A stretch of DNA of 64,000 bases from Urophycis tenuis (taxonomy: Eukaryota; Chordata; Actinopteri; Gadiformes; Phycidae). The translations under genes were made by a program, and so were the position numbers. Numbering within the stretch: the first letter of the stretch is position 1; each line of letters begins with the position of its first letter. Location: NCBI GenBank assembly GCA_036785325.1, contig JAXIVH010000032.1, positions 4,662,610-4,726,609 on the forward strand, read 5' to 3'. Of this stretch, positions 36,925 to 48,557 are shown piece by piece. Under the pieces are notes generated by a model. It was not told the DNA's origin. It saw only the letters and a list, made by a program, of their open reading frames with translations, and searched no databases.

Positions 36925-39147
36925 GTGAGTGAAGTTGCAGTGCCAGAGCTAGATGTGCTATGCGTTGATGAGGCCAAACTCACAGTAGCAGCCCAGGATA
37001 AGATCACGTGCATGGTGCATATTGAGGCACCAGAGGGCAATGCCCATGCTCTGGAGCTCATTGTAGATACTGGTGCTGCTGTTTCTATTTTGCCAGAGAT
37101 TTTGTACAAGCAGTATTTTGCAAGTCCTCTCAGTGAACCCAGACTGAAACTTACCACTTATGCCAAGGGCGAGTTACCTGTGCTTAGATGTCTGCCAGCC
37201 AAAGCTACTATAGCAGGAAAATGGAAACCGGTTCATGCTTAATTTTATATTGTGAAAGCTGGATCGCCTTTGCTCGGGCTGGATTTAATTAAAGCGCTTA
37301 ATGTGAACATTATTGGAGGCAATGTCAACTGCATTACAAAGGATGATAAGGCCCCTACTACTGTTGAAATGTTGGTTGGGAAAAATGCCGATTCTGCTTC
37401 CTTAGCTCATCAACTTGGATGTGCGAACGGTTTCATTCACAAAGTGCAAACAAACAATGTTGTGCAGCCGGTACGTCAGAAGCTGAGATGGCTGCCACTG
37501 AGCATACGCGAGGAGGTGTCAATGGAGATCGACCGGTTATTCCAAGCGGGCATCATTGAACTGATCAACGCTTCAGAGTGGGTGAGTCCGCTAGTAGTGG
37601 CATGTAAGCGCTCAGGAGGTCTTCGGCTATGCGTGGATCTCCGTGAACCAAATAAGAGTGTCATTATGGACTGTTACCCTCTTCCGCATATGGAGGACTT
37701 GTTCTCAGCACTAGCAGGTGCCACACATTACAGTCGGATTGACTTGAGCTCAGCCTATCATCAACTGCCGCTTCACCCCGAGAGTCGCAACCTTACTGCC
37801 TTTATAACGCATGATGGCGTATTCAGATTCACTTGCGTCCCTTTTGGCCTTGCGTCAGCGCCCTCAGCATTTCAAAAGATAATGCAGTCCTCAAAGACCT
37901 ACCAGGAAAACAAAACTACTTAGATGATATCATAGTGTATGGAGAATCAAAAGAAGAGTACAGACAGTTCTCAAACGTCTGACGGATGTAAATCTTCAGA
38001 TAACCGTTGACAAAAGCTTGTTCGGTCAGACCAGCATTCCATTTCTGGGTCATGTCATCTCTCAAGACGGGCTCCGCCCAGATCAACTGCCATTGCTGAA
38101 GTTCCTGCGCCAAAAGACATGGTGGCCTTACGTTCTTTCCTGTGATTAACTTCCTGGTTCAGTAAATTCCTCCCAAATTATGCTACACTAGTGAAGCCAA
38201 TGCGACAGCTCCTCCAAGCAAGCACACAGGCTGAACTACAGTGGAATGAGGCAGTTGCTCGAAGCTTCACTAAACTAAAGACTTTGCTCCTGAAAAGTCC
38301 TGCTCTAGCTGTCTATGACCCCAAGCTGCCGACCATTATCGCAACAGATGCATCAGATTATGGGTCAGGAGCCGTGCTCACTCAGTTTCATGCTGATCAA
38401 GGTGAACCCATTGTGGCCTTTGCTTCCCGTACACTATCACCTGCTGAAATGAAGTATTCAACTACAGAAAAAGAGGCCCTGGCCTGTGTATGGGCTGTTG
38501 AAAGATGGCGTACGTTTGTGTGGGGCCACAGATTCACGATTCAAACTGACCACCAGGCACTCACAATGCTTCTCCGCACGTCTCAGGCATCAACAGAGCT
38601 GGCATGAGGATCGCACGATGGTCAGCAAGATTAATGTGCTTTCAGTACGACATGCCACACCGGCCTGGTAGTCAGAACATTATGGCTGACTGTCTCTCAC
38701 GTGTTCCCCTCACCAATTGCAACTCTGAGGAGGAGACTGAGAACGAGTTGAGCACACAGATAGCTGAGATTTCCCCTCTTCTTAATGCAGTGCCTATTGC
38801 AGAGTTCAAAGCTGAATGTGATAAATGTTCCGAACTTACACAGCTGCGACAGGTTATCTGCTTAGGGTGGCCTAAAGTGAAAAAAATGCTGCCAAAGGAC
38901 ATACAGCCGTACTTCTTGGTAAGACATGAGCTTGCTGTGGAGTCGTCACTGATTTTCCGTGATACATGCCTGCTGGTACCAAGTCACTTCAGGAGAGAGT
39001 AGTTCAGCCGGCACATGTAGGTCATCAGGGCGTGGTCTGTACGAAGCAATGCCTTAGGGAGCTCTACTGGTGGCCGCACATGGATGACACATGTGGCTAT
39101 GGACATTGTGGGTCCGTTTGAACAAGGACCCCAGGACTGCAGGTATG
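36925..39147 (+). pseudogene. pol: Element A Pol, decayed: protease, RT, RNase H, start of integrase
   Basis: Protease: LELIVDTGAAVSIL, stop at 37240. RT: LRLCVDLREPNKSVIMDCYP, then SRIDLSSAYHQLPLHP, with a frameshift near 37890-37920 so that the LDDIIVYG motif (about 37919) is out of frame. RNase H: IIATDASDYGSGAVLTQF and QTDHQALTMLL, frameshift near 38600, then RIARWSARLMCFQYDM. Integrase start: AHVGHQGVV and LYWWPHMDDTC, then DIVGPFEQGPQDCRY cut at 39147 by the next insertion. Three or more disabling lesions, so inactive and clearly older than element B. Confidence 0.9.
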
Positions 39148-40657
39148 TGTAACCCACATTAAAATATGAATAAATAAAGTGAATAAAAACAGTTAATTAA
39201 AATTAATAAATAAGTTAAAATGGTTAAAATGTTCAAGTTAAAATACAGTTAATTTAAATAAGAGTTAAAAACACACTGTGATAATAATTTCATGTAAATG
39301 TTTAAAATTGGGCCTATGTAAAATACTATGCCTTTAAGAGACTCAGGATGCTTCGCTCTGTGACGCCTGCATGATGCAGATTGCAGGCAGAGCGGACCTG
39401 AGAGCAGACGAGACGAGCAGAGAGATTAATGACTGAATATAACTTTTCAAGAGTGATTTAAGGGTTGGAAAATAATAACTACAAGGCTGGAAAAGTCGCA
39501 AGAGAGTGTGTATTCAAACTACAAGAGTTTTGGTGAGTCTCAAACTGTGTTATTTGTTTGTAACTTTTACACGTGTGGATGCTAACTAAATGCTAGCGCG
39601 GTAACGGTGTGGAGAAAGCTATCACACAAACTGTTTAGCTGCTAATATTTTCAGTTTATTAAGTGAAGCGTTTGAAAGTGTATTTTGTGTTTATGGAGAA
39701 AAGAAGATTATAATGTGTTAGAGGGAGAAGTTTAGTCTCACTATGTGTAGCAGTAATGTTACAATGCAGCGCAGTTGTAAAACTTTATCGATACGATTTA
39801 CATTGAAAAAGTGATTTATTTATCTTTTGACCTGTTGTACAGGTCAGGTTTTTTTGTGTGTGTTATTGTTCCCGGTTGAAGTTGAGACTTGAAGAAGAGT
39901 GTGCATGAGGGGACCACACACATGCCCAGGATACAAGATGGCGAGCCAGACCCGCGAACTCCGTTTCTAAAAGGGAAGAGTTAATCTTCAGCGTGACAGT
40001 GAGGGGATCCGCACTGTTGGTAATTTCTGCCAGAGCGGTAGGAGTGTTGGATCATTTTTTCCTTTTTTTTTAACTGAACTTTGAACTGAATCTGGAGTAA
40101 AAAGGATACTGAACTGTGAACTGATCTGGATTAAGAAGAGACTGAACTCGCAACTGGAGTACAAATATTGAACTTTGGGTTGAAGTGTTACATTTTGTAT
40201 TTTATTTTCATAATTGTCATTATTGTGAATTGATTCACGAGTGTTTCATTTCAATTTAATTCAGAAAGATATATGATTGTTCTCTCATTTATGAGAAGAG
40301 AAAAAGAGTTAACTCAGGAAGATAAGTTAAGTAAAATAACTTAAACTCAAATAAGTTAGTTATAGACCGGTCTAAGACAACTATTCTAACTAAACTAGGT
40401 AAACCATCTAACTAAAGTGTGTTATTTGAACTAAAATATCTCTAACCTAAGAAAAACTAAGGTGAAAGAAAAGAGTTAAAGGGTAAAGAAATCTATTTTA
40501 GTACCTGCACTGTGTTTTCTTTTTGAGTGTTATTTGTGTATTTGATTTTTTCTATTGTCAGTAAAGTGCCGGCTTTTGCATTTAAAGTATCTGGTCTCTG
40601 GCTCAGTTTGTTTGTTACCCCACTCCATTAGAACCTAGAACTGGTCCAGTAGCTTTA

Positions 40658-41409
40658 GGGCCTGTGTCCACCAATCGCGTTTTTTTGCGCTGACGGCGAC
40701 AATTTTCAATACAAAGTCTATGTAGTTCAGCGTTCACAGCGCTGAGCGCCCTCGGCGGAAAAAAGTTCTCGGCGCTGACCGTTTTTTACCGCAGCGCTCA
40801 GAGCGCTCAAAGTTGAAATCTGTTCAACTTTTAGAACAGCGCTGGGCTCGTCAATGTCACTTCTCTCTCGACGACCAATCAAAATTGAAGATGGGGCGGG
40901 TCATACGCAGAAACACAACACAACAATGGCAAATGCAGAGCCGTTCTGCAGGACAGATGGTCTCCCGGTAGTTTGTCTGTATCCGGGCGATGGATGGAGC
41001 AATGCTTTCGAGCAGAACCTCAAATTGCACCCTGTCGAGTCTGTAATACTCTTTAAAACGTGCACCATCCAGACGCAACTGCGGTACCAATGTGTGATAT
41101 TCCCCGAGTTGCTTTCTATCGCGGTTGATGTCGTGTACCCACATTTTTTTTTTCGCAGGCTCCGTCATGTCCGTCATGTCAAACACTGCTGCGAGTGCTA
41201 ATAGGCGAGCTCTTTCCATTTTTTTTAGATAGTTTGTAAAATGTATGGTAACATCAACTGTGTAAACAAGGAACGAATACGGAAGTGTCCGGAAACCTCG
41301 TAACCTGGCAACCAGCTGATCAAAGCGCTGAGATCACTGACCGAAGCGCTAGGAAAAGGAGGTTGAAGGCGCTCTCAGCGCAAAAAACGCGATTGGTGGA
41401 CACAGGCCC
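40658..41409 (-). mobile_element. PIF/Harbinger-derived element with TTA target duplication
   Basis: Inverted termini begin GGGCCTGTGTCCACCAATCG and match for about 36 bp with one indel. TTA flanks both sides (40655-40657, 41410-41412), the hallmark of PIF/Harbinger. 752 bp total. It holds only the N-terminal part of a transposase, so it is a deletion derivative that would depend on an autonomous copy. Confidence 0.93.
40857..41219 (-). pseudogene. Truncated Harbinger transposase, N-terminal part
   Basis: 120 codons with KKMWVHDINRDRKQLGEYHT, LDGARFKEYYRLDRVQFEVL and ICPAERLCI, the start of HARBI1-like fish transposases as I know them. After about residue 100 the sequence departs from the family (internal deletion) and stops, so the DDE core is absent. 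It sits inside the TIRs of the 752-bp element. Confidence 0.82.
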
Positions 41410-42858
41410 TTAATCGTGTGTATCAGTGATATATGTGCTACACAGCAGCGGAATAAATCAGTGCCGGGCCAGGGGCGGGGCACATGACCGGGCCCTTTAA
41501 ACCCAATAAAGCTCATGATAATGTAACCTATTTTTTGGGCAGACAGCTTAGAGTCAATTTATGTTTCTTCCGGTTTAGCATTTACAGTGTATATGTGGGC
41601 TGTTTATTTTGGAGGGGTGGAGCGGAAGTGTATGTTTTTGTGTGCTGCAATTGACGAAAAAATGAGAAGTGAAGAAGAGTAATAAGGGAGTGCACGCCCT
41701 GTTCAACAGTGGAGCCGCCGTGTTTTTATTTTATAGTCTGTATAGGCGTCCATACGCTCAGTTACATTGGTGGCAGCAGTTACAACAATAACATCGCTTT
41801 ACAACATGCTCATGCCCACAACAGCGGGGCTTACAAGCATTACAACATTTTTGACACACGGTTATGTTAATCAAACGGACATGAAGTATAACAAACCGAG
41901 AGAACAACAAAAACATAATAATAATAATAATATGTATGATTTATATTGCGCCTTTCACAAACCCAAGGACTATAGTGTTTGTTAGAATTGCTACCTGTAA
42001 ATCTGGCTCCCCGACGGTGCTGTCAGTGTTGGCGGACCTGAATCGCTAACAACAACGTCAGGTTCATCTCCAGGAGGACGAACAAAATATGTGTCCAGTT
42101 TTTTTTTAATTTAGCATTTCCTTGCTCTCTTTTTTCCTTTTCTTTGTGCTTTGTCGCTCCACTTTTATGTTTATATGAACTGCCACTCATGTTTAGCTCA
42201 GTTGTAAATGATCCACCTACTCTAGATCCACCTAGCTTGTTCTGTTGACAAGTGGGCGATTGATGACGTTTTTACCCAGAATACATTTGCCGCCAATATC
42301 AGCGTTCCACTTGTAAATTTGCACGTAGTAAAGTTAACTGTGAGAGTGAAAATGAACCCAGTCTTGATGCAGCACAGCATTTTATTAAATATTTAACACT
42401 TAACTACATGACTTAAGTCAGTCCTTGTAAAGTTTTTACCAACCATGACTCATCCTGACAGGGCACAACCTATAGATCCGGTAGTTGTGAACACTAAGCT
42501 ACCAGCCCGTCTGCGGGAGGTGCTGTTTCCATCATATTGGAATAAAATGGGACTGCATTTGTTTGAATAACTATGGCAGTTTCCACACGTTGAGATGGAA
42601 AATAATCTCATGTTGATGTCGGGTCTCATGTCGGGTCGGTTTAGGTATTTTACTGACCCCCTCTGGTTGGTTGATTATATGTATCCCCCTGGGCCCAGCC
42701 CGGGCGAGAGGATTGCCTCCCCTTCCTAACTGGTCAGGTATAGGGGCCCGGGGCGAGGGAAGGGCTCCCCTTCCCTCTTCTTCCCGGGCCCCTCTGGGCC
42801 CGGGCCGGGGGAGTACCACCCTCCCAGCCCCCCCGTAAGCTCCGCCCCTGGTGGTACA

Positions 42859-43010
42859 TATGCCATTACCTTTATTGACTACTTTAGCAAATGGCCAGAA
42901 ATGTCATTCACATCTGCTGCAACGTGTGCCACGGTCATAATATTCCTGACCTCTGTCTTCGCTAGTGAAGGAAATCCTTGTGCCATTACAACAGATAATG
43001 GGCCACAGTG
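42859..43010 (+). pseudogene. Element A integrase core, middle fragment
   Basis: Reads YAITFIDYFSKWPE at the left and AITTDNGPQ at the right, the two aspartate-bearing parts of a gypsy integrase core. Joins the fragment ending at 39147 and the one starting at 43937. Confidence 0.85.
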
Positions 43011-43936
43011 TAGTGTTGGGAAGTCCAAATCTTTATACTGTTTCGTTCAATTTACTCTCGGATGGTAAATTGAACAAATCTTTTTTTGAGTCATTTCGTT
43101 CATTTTTACAGCAGGTCTTGCTGTAGCCCTCTTGAGAGCGTTGTAAAAAAGACCGCAGTTCTCAAACACTTAACAATGACGCAACATGGTTAACTTCAGC
43201 TGACAAAGTGTATACAAAATGCCACAAGCAATAACCATGTGGAAACCTAGGAAAGCAAATACACACCACTATAAAGTGACTTGTGTCCTGTATCCTCCCT
43301 GCCACTGTTGTTTGACAGCACGACATGACAGTGACTTGGTAGCTGTCACATGACAAATGAACAAGAGACCGATCCGAATGAATGAACGAGAACGACCCGT
43401 TCAGCCTGCCTGTCACGTGACAAATGAACGACTCGATGAACGACCCGTGCAGCCTGCCTGTCACGTGACAAATGAACGACTCGATGAACGACCCGTGCAG
43501 ACTGCCTGTCACGTGAAAAATGAACGAGAGACCGATCCGAATGAATGAATGAGAACCATGACGAGAACGAGTCGTTCAGCCTGAGCTGCCTGTCACGTGA
43601 CAAATGAACGATCCGATGAACGAGAACGGGTCGTTCAGCCTGAGCTGCATGTCACGTGACAAATGAACGATCCGATGAACGAGAACGAATCGTTCAGCCT
43701 GAGCTGCATGTCACGTGACAAATGAACGAGAACCTGAGGACGGACGCACAGTTGAGTGAGTCATGAACGAATCATTTCTGTTTCCTGTCCTGCTGACTGG
43801 GTTTATGCAGCTGCCATGTGGCCAGGGAAGATACTGCATGAAATGACGAATCACTCACTGAGACGACTCATTACTCCCGAGTCATCTAAAAGATTAGTTG
43901 ATATTAAACGAATCGTTCACGACCGACACATCACTA
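43011..43936. mobile_element. hAT-like non-autonomous element in the element A integrase
   Basis: Ends TAGTGTTGGG and CACATCACTA are imperfect inverted repeats, flanked by CCACAGTG (43003-43010) and CCACAGTT (43937-43944), an 8-bp duplication with one difference. The integrase reading Q-F is restored if the element is removed. No transposase. The interior is a minisatellite rich in GAACGA and CACGTG. Confidence 0.78.
43345..43735. repeat. Minisatellite with repeated GTCACGTGAC palindromes
   Basis: Units of roughly 48-60 bp combine TGTCACGTGAC with AATGAACGA, GATGAACGA and TCGTTCAGCCTG. At least six units are recognisable, some lacking parts. CACGTG is an E-box core. Located in the hAT-like element at 43011-43936. 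Confidence 0.85.
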
Positions 43937-44393
43937 CCACAGTTCACTTTCGCCGACTTCTTGAAAGAAAGGCACAACACATAAGAACAACCATTTATCA
44001 TCCCCAAGCGAATGGGGGGTATTGAAATATTGCCATGGAAAGAAGCTGTGACAGAGATGCTTTAGAGCTACCGGGCCAAAGCACATGCTACGACAGGGGA
44101 AAGACCTTTTAAATTGTTCAGGGGGAGAGCAATGTGTACAGGGCTCAACATACTTCCCCCAAAGGACACAGGACAGTACAACCACATCCGGAACAAAGTC
44201 GCTAAACTGACTGTAACAACAGACTGGAGTGATGGGAAAAGGTGGAACGCCGCACGTCTTTCCCTTTGCAAGGAGATTCCAAATGTGTCACGACAACATG
44301 GGACCATGGAAAGCAGTCCAGCAGAGACTGCACCAAAGACTGTTCGAGAAAGTCAGCCACCAGTCTGGGCAAGGGATTATGTGATGACATAGT
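43937..44393 (+). pseudogene. Element A integrase C-terminal fragment
   Basis: HIRTTIYHPQANG followed, over a stop and frame change, by SYRAKAHATTGERPF and LFRGRAMCTGLNILPPK, the integrase region after the catalytic Glu. In the first frame the GGY stop replaces the usual sequence with the catalytic Glu. Decayed end of element A; 44394-44570 holds nothing recognisable. Confidence 0.8.
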
Positions 44394-44570
44394 CTCAGGA
44401 TAAGAAGACATGTAAAGGGTGTAGGCGGATCGATGCCCTATGAAAAAAAAAAGTGTGAACAATTGAGAATGATTTCCATGTGAAGGTGACTTGAGCCATG
44501 ATTGGTAAAGATTTCAGTTATGATTCAGTTGTCTATCTCACTATATGTTGAAGCTTTTGTAGAATTTGTC

Positions 44571-46060
44571 AATTTCCCAACCAAGGACGGAGAGGAGTTG
44601 GCGGAAGGTCTGACATGAGGATTCTGACAATGACTAGAATTACAATAAAACAATTAAACAAACCTTGATCTGACTCCATATTTTGGCACATTACCACTCT
44701 GTGCGGTTAAAGCACTCACTATGACCGATTACCTCACAAGACAGGCTAACCCCGGATGATTGTAGGTAATTAAAATGTCTTTCCTGATCCTTCGAATCCC
44801 CCCATAGAGATGAATACCATGCCCCTTCACAGTGTGCGAAATACCCATCAATATTCGGGGGGGGGGGGGGGGGGGGTCCCCATCTCTCGATTGTTGCGCA
44901 ATATCGATCTAAATTTTCTCATGCAGTAGGTCTATAGCATACTTAACGCCTATCTATTATCGCACGGCCCCTATTATTGCACAATTTCTGGTTTATCATA
45001 CGATTGCGAGCAACCAGCAACAGATAAAAGAAAGGATAAAGGTTCTCATACAAGACAAGGTATTTAAGCTATAAGTATGCCAAAAATGGGTTCTGTAGGC
45101 TACACCTTACTTATCAATATAAAACACTGTAGAACATCTATGTGTCCATTTCAGCATGGAACACTCACCTGCATGACAAAAAAACCTTCAAAGTGGCCGT
45201 GTGCGATAATGGGGCTACATGAGTCGACCCCAGTATTATCATAGATAATTTTAACAACGTTCATTTCCGCGGAAAAACGACTCGTTCATGGGAAAGTAAA
45301 CATAAACGTGATCAAGAAACTGGTGTTTTAAGTAGCCGAATATGTTGCGTTCTTCTAAAATTACACTTTGAACATAGAATTTCGCGCGATAATAGGCGCA
45401 AGTACGCAAACATTACTATATATCATGGATGCAAGCCGAGATAATCAGTCTAATAGCCTACATGACAAACACACACACACTTAACAATTTGCATACATGC
45501 ACAGGACTGGCTGGCTCCGCTTGGCAAAAAATTGTGCAAAAAATAGTGAATAAATGTTTTTAATTCTGAATAGTGGACATGGTGAGCTTAAACACATTGA
45601 ACTGATCATTAGTGACAATAAAATATATTTTTTATTTTATTTTCGGCAAAATTTGAGACCCTCCTCAAACTTTGCTTTTGAGTCTTTCAGGGGGTCTCAT
45701 GGGTAAATCGCCCCCCTGTATTTCGCACACTGCCCCTTCCCCCCCCCTACTGGATTTTAGGCAGAGTACTATGATTCCTTGATATCGAATCCTAGGTGGG
45801 CTACATCATAATTACCTAGCACATCAATAAGGCTGGATGGATAAGGCCGACCACAATTCCCAGCCTATGGGTTCACTCGTTCCACCTCGGCTCTGTTCAA
45901 TGAGCTACTTGGACTGTCGTCAGAGGAAGTACTTCTCCCTAGATAACCATGTCCATAGCGGAACATCTCGCAGTTCTATTTGGACTCAAATTCGGTAGGA
46001 CCAGGACATTCATTTAAGAATAATCTTTTATTAGACAGACAATTTAACAAACTTTAACCA
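44571..46060. repeat. Unidentified repeat, copy 1, split by a hAT-like element
   Basis: Begins TGTAGAATTTGTCAATTTCC and aligns by eye, piecewise, with 54062-54650 through ...AAGAATAATCTTTTATTAGACAG. It follows the element A integrase, so it may include part of a 3' LTR region, but it does not match the candidate 5' LTR at 27613. Confidence 0.75.
44830..45732. mobile_element. hAT-like non-autonomous element (903 bp) with preserved empty site
   Basis: Ends CAGTGTGCGAAATAC and GTATTTCGCACACTG are perfect 15-bp inverted repeats with G-rich runs just inside. Flanks are CCCCTTCA (44822-44829) and CCCCTTCC (45733-45740), an 8-bp duplication with one change. The second copy of the host repeat reads GCCCCTTCAACCCCTACC near 54325, without the insert. 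No transposase; interior AT-rich. Confidence 0.9.
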
Positions 46061-46261
46061 AACATCTAAACCTAACTGTTGCAACATGAATGGTAAATGA
46101 ATGTGTTTCCGTCCAGGCAGTCAGAACCACTATAGGGGTCCTGTGGGTCAGGAATATTTAAGATAGCATAGGAGACAAGAAAAGCGAAGTGGAGTGTCTC
46201 ATGCTTTATGTTGTATGTTCCTGAGTAAATGGTTTCAAGAGAAATCTGGTTTCTGCACATT

Positions 46262-47700
46262 ATTACATTGGCGACGAAGATAAACTACACTTGTGAAGTA
46301 CGATGGCGACATGGGAAAATTTCAGAGTTTGACCCAGAGGTGGACGACTGGCAGCAATATGAAGAATGCTTGGATTTCTACTTCGCAGCCAATACCCTTA
46401 CAGATGTGGAACAACAGCCTGCCATCTTTCTGAGTGTATGTAGCTGGCAAACACACGCAATACTGCAGGATTTGTGTCTGCCGGGTAAGCTGGGCGACAA
46501 GCCCCTGACAGACTTATTGAAGCTTTTGAGCTTGCACTTCGCACCAAAGTGCAGCATCATTGTTGAACGTTTCAAATTTCATGCAAAAGTACGACAGTAA
46601 GGCCAGTCAGTCGCAGCTTTTGTAGTTGAACTAAGGAGGCTTACAGAACACTGAATTAGGGACTTTGCTGGACCACATGCTATGGGATAGGCTGGTGAGT
46701 GGCATTAACGATAACCAAATCCAACACTGGCTCTTATCGGAACCTGATAAGAAACTGACTTTAGCGAGGGCAATAGAGTTAGCAACAGCCATGTAAACCG
46801 CGGCAAAAGATGTAGAGCAATTGCAGCAGACAGGGGCAGAGGGGCCTGTGCACAGACTACAGCCAGCAGTCTCAGATCAGAAACAGTACGCTGCAGGATC
46901 TTTTAGATGTGGTGAAACTCTTGGCCTGCTGACTGCCGTTTTTTAGATGCAGTGTGCCACAACTGTCGAACAAAAGGACATTTGGCATGAAAATGCCGCA
47001 GTTTCAGAAAGATCAGACAGAACCATGGACATGCACAAGGTGCAGCCCACATGCTGGAGGAAAACAAGGAAGAGGAGACTTACAGTATACTCCCAGGCTG
47101 TACAACCTGAGAGACACAACAATAAACACACGCTGTGGATTGTACCAGTACACCAGGCTATGGGGTGTCATCTGCTCCAGGCATTTTTCAGTGCAGCATG
47201 GACAACTTACTACAAGGACTGTCTCAGGTAGCAGTCAGGGTAGACAACATCCTTGTTACCGGGGATGATGATGCCAGTCGCCTGAGAAATTTGGGAGCAG
47301 TGCTATGTAGACTTAGTGCAGCAGGACTCAGTTTTAGACTCGGACTTAGTCACGGGGATTCAACCAGTTGCTGACAAATTCAGAGCTATTGTGGCGGCAC
47401 CTCAACCAGAGAAACAAATGCAGCTGAAGTCCTTCCCAGGTATGCTTAATTATTACCACTGATACCTGCCTAATGTTTTCACTGTGCTGGAGCCTTTACA
47501 TCAGCTCTTGAGAAAAGTTGAGAAAGTCAGGCATTCAAGGCCGTAAAAAAGATTCTACAGTCAGAGCAATTGTTGGTGCCTTTTGATGACATGAAACCCG
47601 TTTACCTGTCATGTGACGTAGCACCGTACGGTGTTGGGGCAGTTTTATCCCACCGGTTTCCAAATGGCACTAACAGACCCATTCGATACATGTGGGGGCT
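46262..47700 (+). mobile_element. Second decayed gypsy element (Gag, RT, RNase H remnants)
   Basis: Leader TTGGCGACGAAGAT at 46265, then Gag: EFDPEVDDWQQYEECLDFYF, FLSVCSWQTHAILQDLC, KLLSLHFAPKCSIIVERF, stop at about 46598. Then degraded readings: EPDKKLTLARAIELATAM, FRCGET, an RT piece (SSAPGIFQCSMDNLLQGL, VDNILVTGDDD) and RNase H (FDDMKPVYLSCDVAPYGVGA). Large parts of protease and RT, and all integrase, are gone. Related to, but not identical with, element A. Confidence 0.85.
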
Positions 47701-47812
47701 CTAGTCCTACAGGAAATGACTCGCATAATCTTTTATAATTAAAATTTATAGATAAAAATAAACTTTGGAATTGAAAAAAAAACACACATCTTGCTTGCTT
47801 TTTCTTTTCTTT

Positions 47813-48220
47813 TGTGGCAACCCGGCCACAGGAATATCTATGCCTCGCAGGTATCACCACACGTCATGGACCGTTTAATGCCTCTTCAGGTGTTTTATTA
47901 AAAAATACAAGGGAAATCACGTGGGCCGGTACCCTACGCGGAAAAACAAATAAACCTACCAGTGGCTCTGTGAGCCACGCTACAGATAAGGCCACCGTTG
48001 TCGTCGTCGTCCATTCAAGTCTGGCCCCCACGTGTCTGCAGCTCTCCTTTCCCGAGGCACCTGAAGCAGCCTTTTTAATGGCACCTGGTCATCTCTCCAG
48101 GTGTTCCCCATTGGCGATTAGTGTCGCCATGGACGCTCTCTGGCGCCGGCTGATGGATATCGGCAGTATATGCCATCCACGACCTCTCCTGGTCCGGAGT
48201 GTTGGGGCCGGGTTGCCACA
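47813..48220 (-). repeat. Solo LTR with CTTT target duplication
   Basis: Perfect 11-bp terminal inverted repeat, TGTGGCAACCC...GGGTTGCCACA, with CTTT on both sides (47809-47812, 48221-48224). AATAAA occurs in minus sense near 47890, so the LTR probably reads minus. 408 bp, no internal region. The termini resemble those of element B but the body does not. Confidence 0.85.
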
Positions 48221-48557
48221 CTTTTTTTAAGCAAACGTAAACTTCTGCACACAAAAACACGTTGGTCTAGTCCGTCCCATAGAAGAATAAGCATCATAAA
48301 TATAATGTCATCCTGGGTGTAACCGGTCGGGGCAGGACCCATTTGCAGCAAAAAAAACAGACAGGTATGAAAATATACTGTATTATCATTATTTTCAAAG
48401 CACACCATGATCATGTGGTTACGTCGGGTATGGGGAAGATTGGCGCAGACAGGAGCGCGGGGGGGGGGGATTAACGTTTGAGAGTGGGGATGGGCCGGGT
48501 TAGGGAGACCGATCAGGAAGGGCGAGGCGGAGATCGGTGTCGGGGACAGAAACCGTG

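Larger units (their letters stand above)
39148..42858. mobile_element. 3.7-kb TG..CA insertion in the element A integrase, composite
   Basis: The integrase reading breaks after TATG at 39144-39147 and resumes with TATG at 42859-42862, a 4-bp target duplication. The insert starts TGTAACCC and ends GGTACA, as an LTR or LTR element would. The part 39148-40622 could be one LTR (TGTAAC...GTTACCCCA), with CTTTAAGAG and repeated AATAAA motifs, but no second LTR copy is evident. The right part includes hAT-like CAGGGGCGG (41471) and CCGCCCCTG (42842) ends and GC-rich sequence, so several insertions may be stacked. No coding region apart from the Harbinger fragment. Confidence 0.55.

Noticed and set aside
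41471..42850. A hAT element bounded by CAGGGGCGG and CCGCCCCTG
   Set aside because: Ends look inverted, but the 8-bp flanks (TGCCGGGC and GTGGTACA) do not match, so I do not call it as one insertion.
43345..43735. A CRISPR-like array
   Set aside because: Repeats vary in length and have no unique spacers; eukaryotic minisatellite within a transposon.
47645..48414. ORFs of 61-138 aa on both strands
   Set aside because: They overlap a solo LTR and flanks; no protein similarity recognised.
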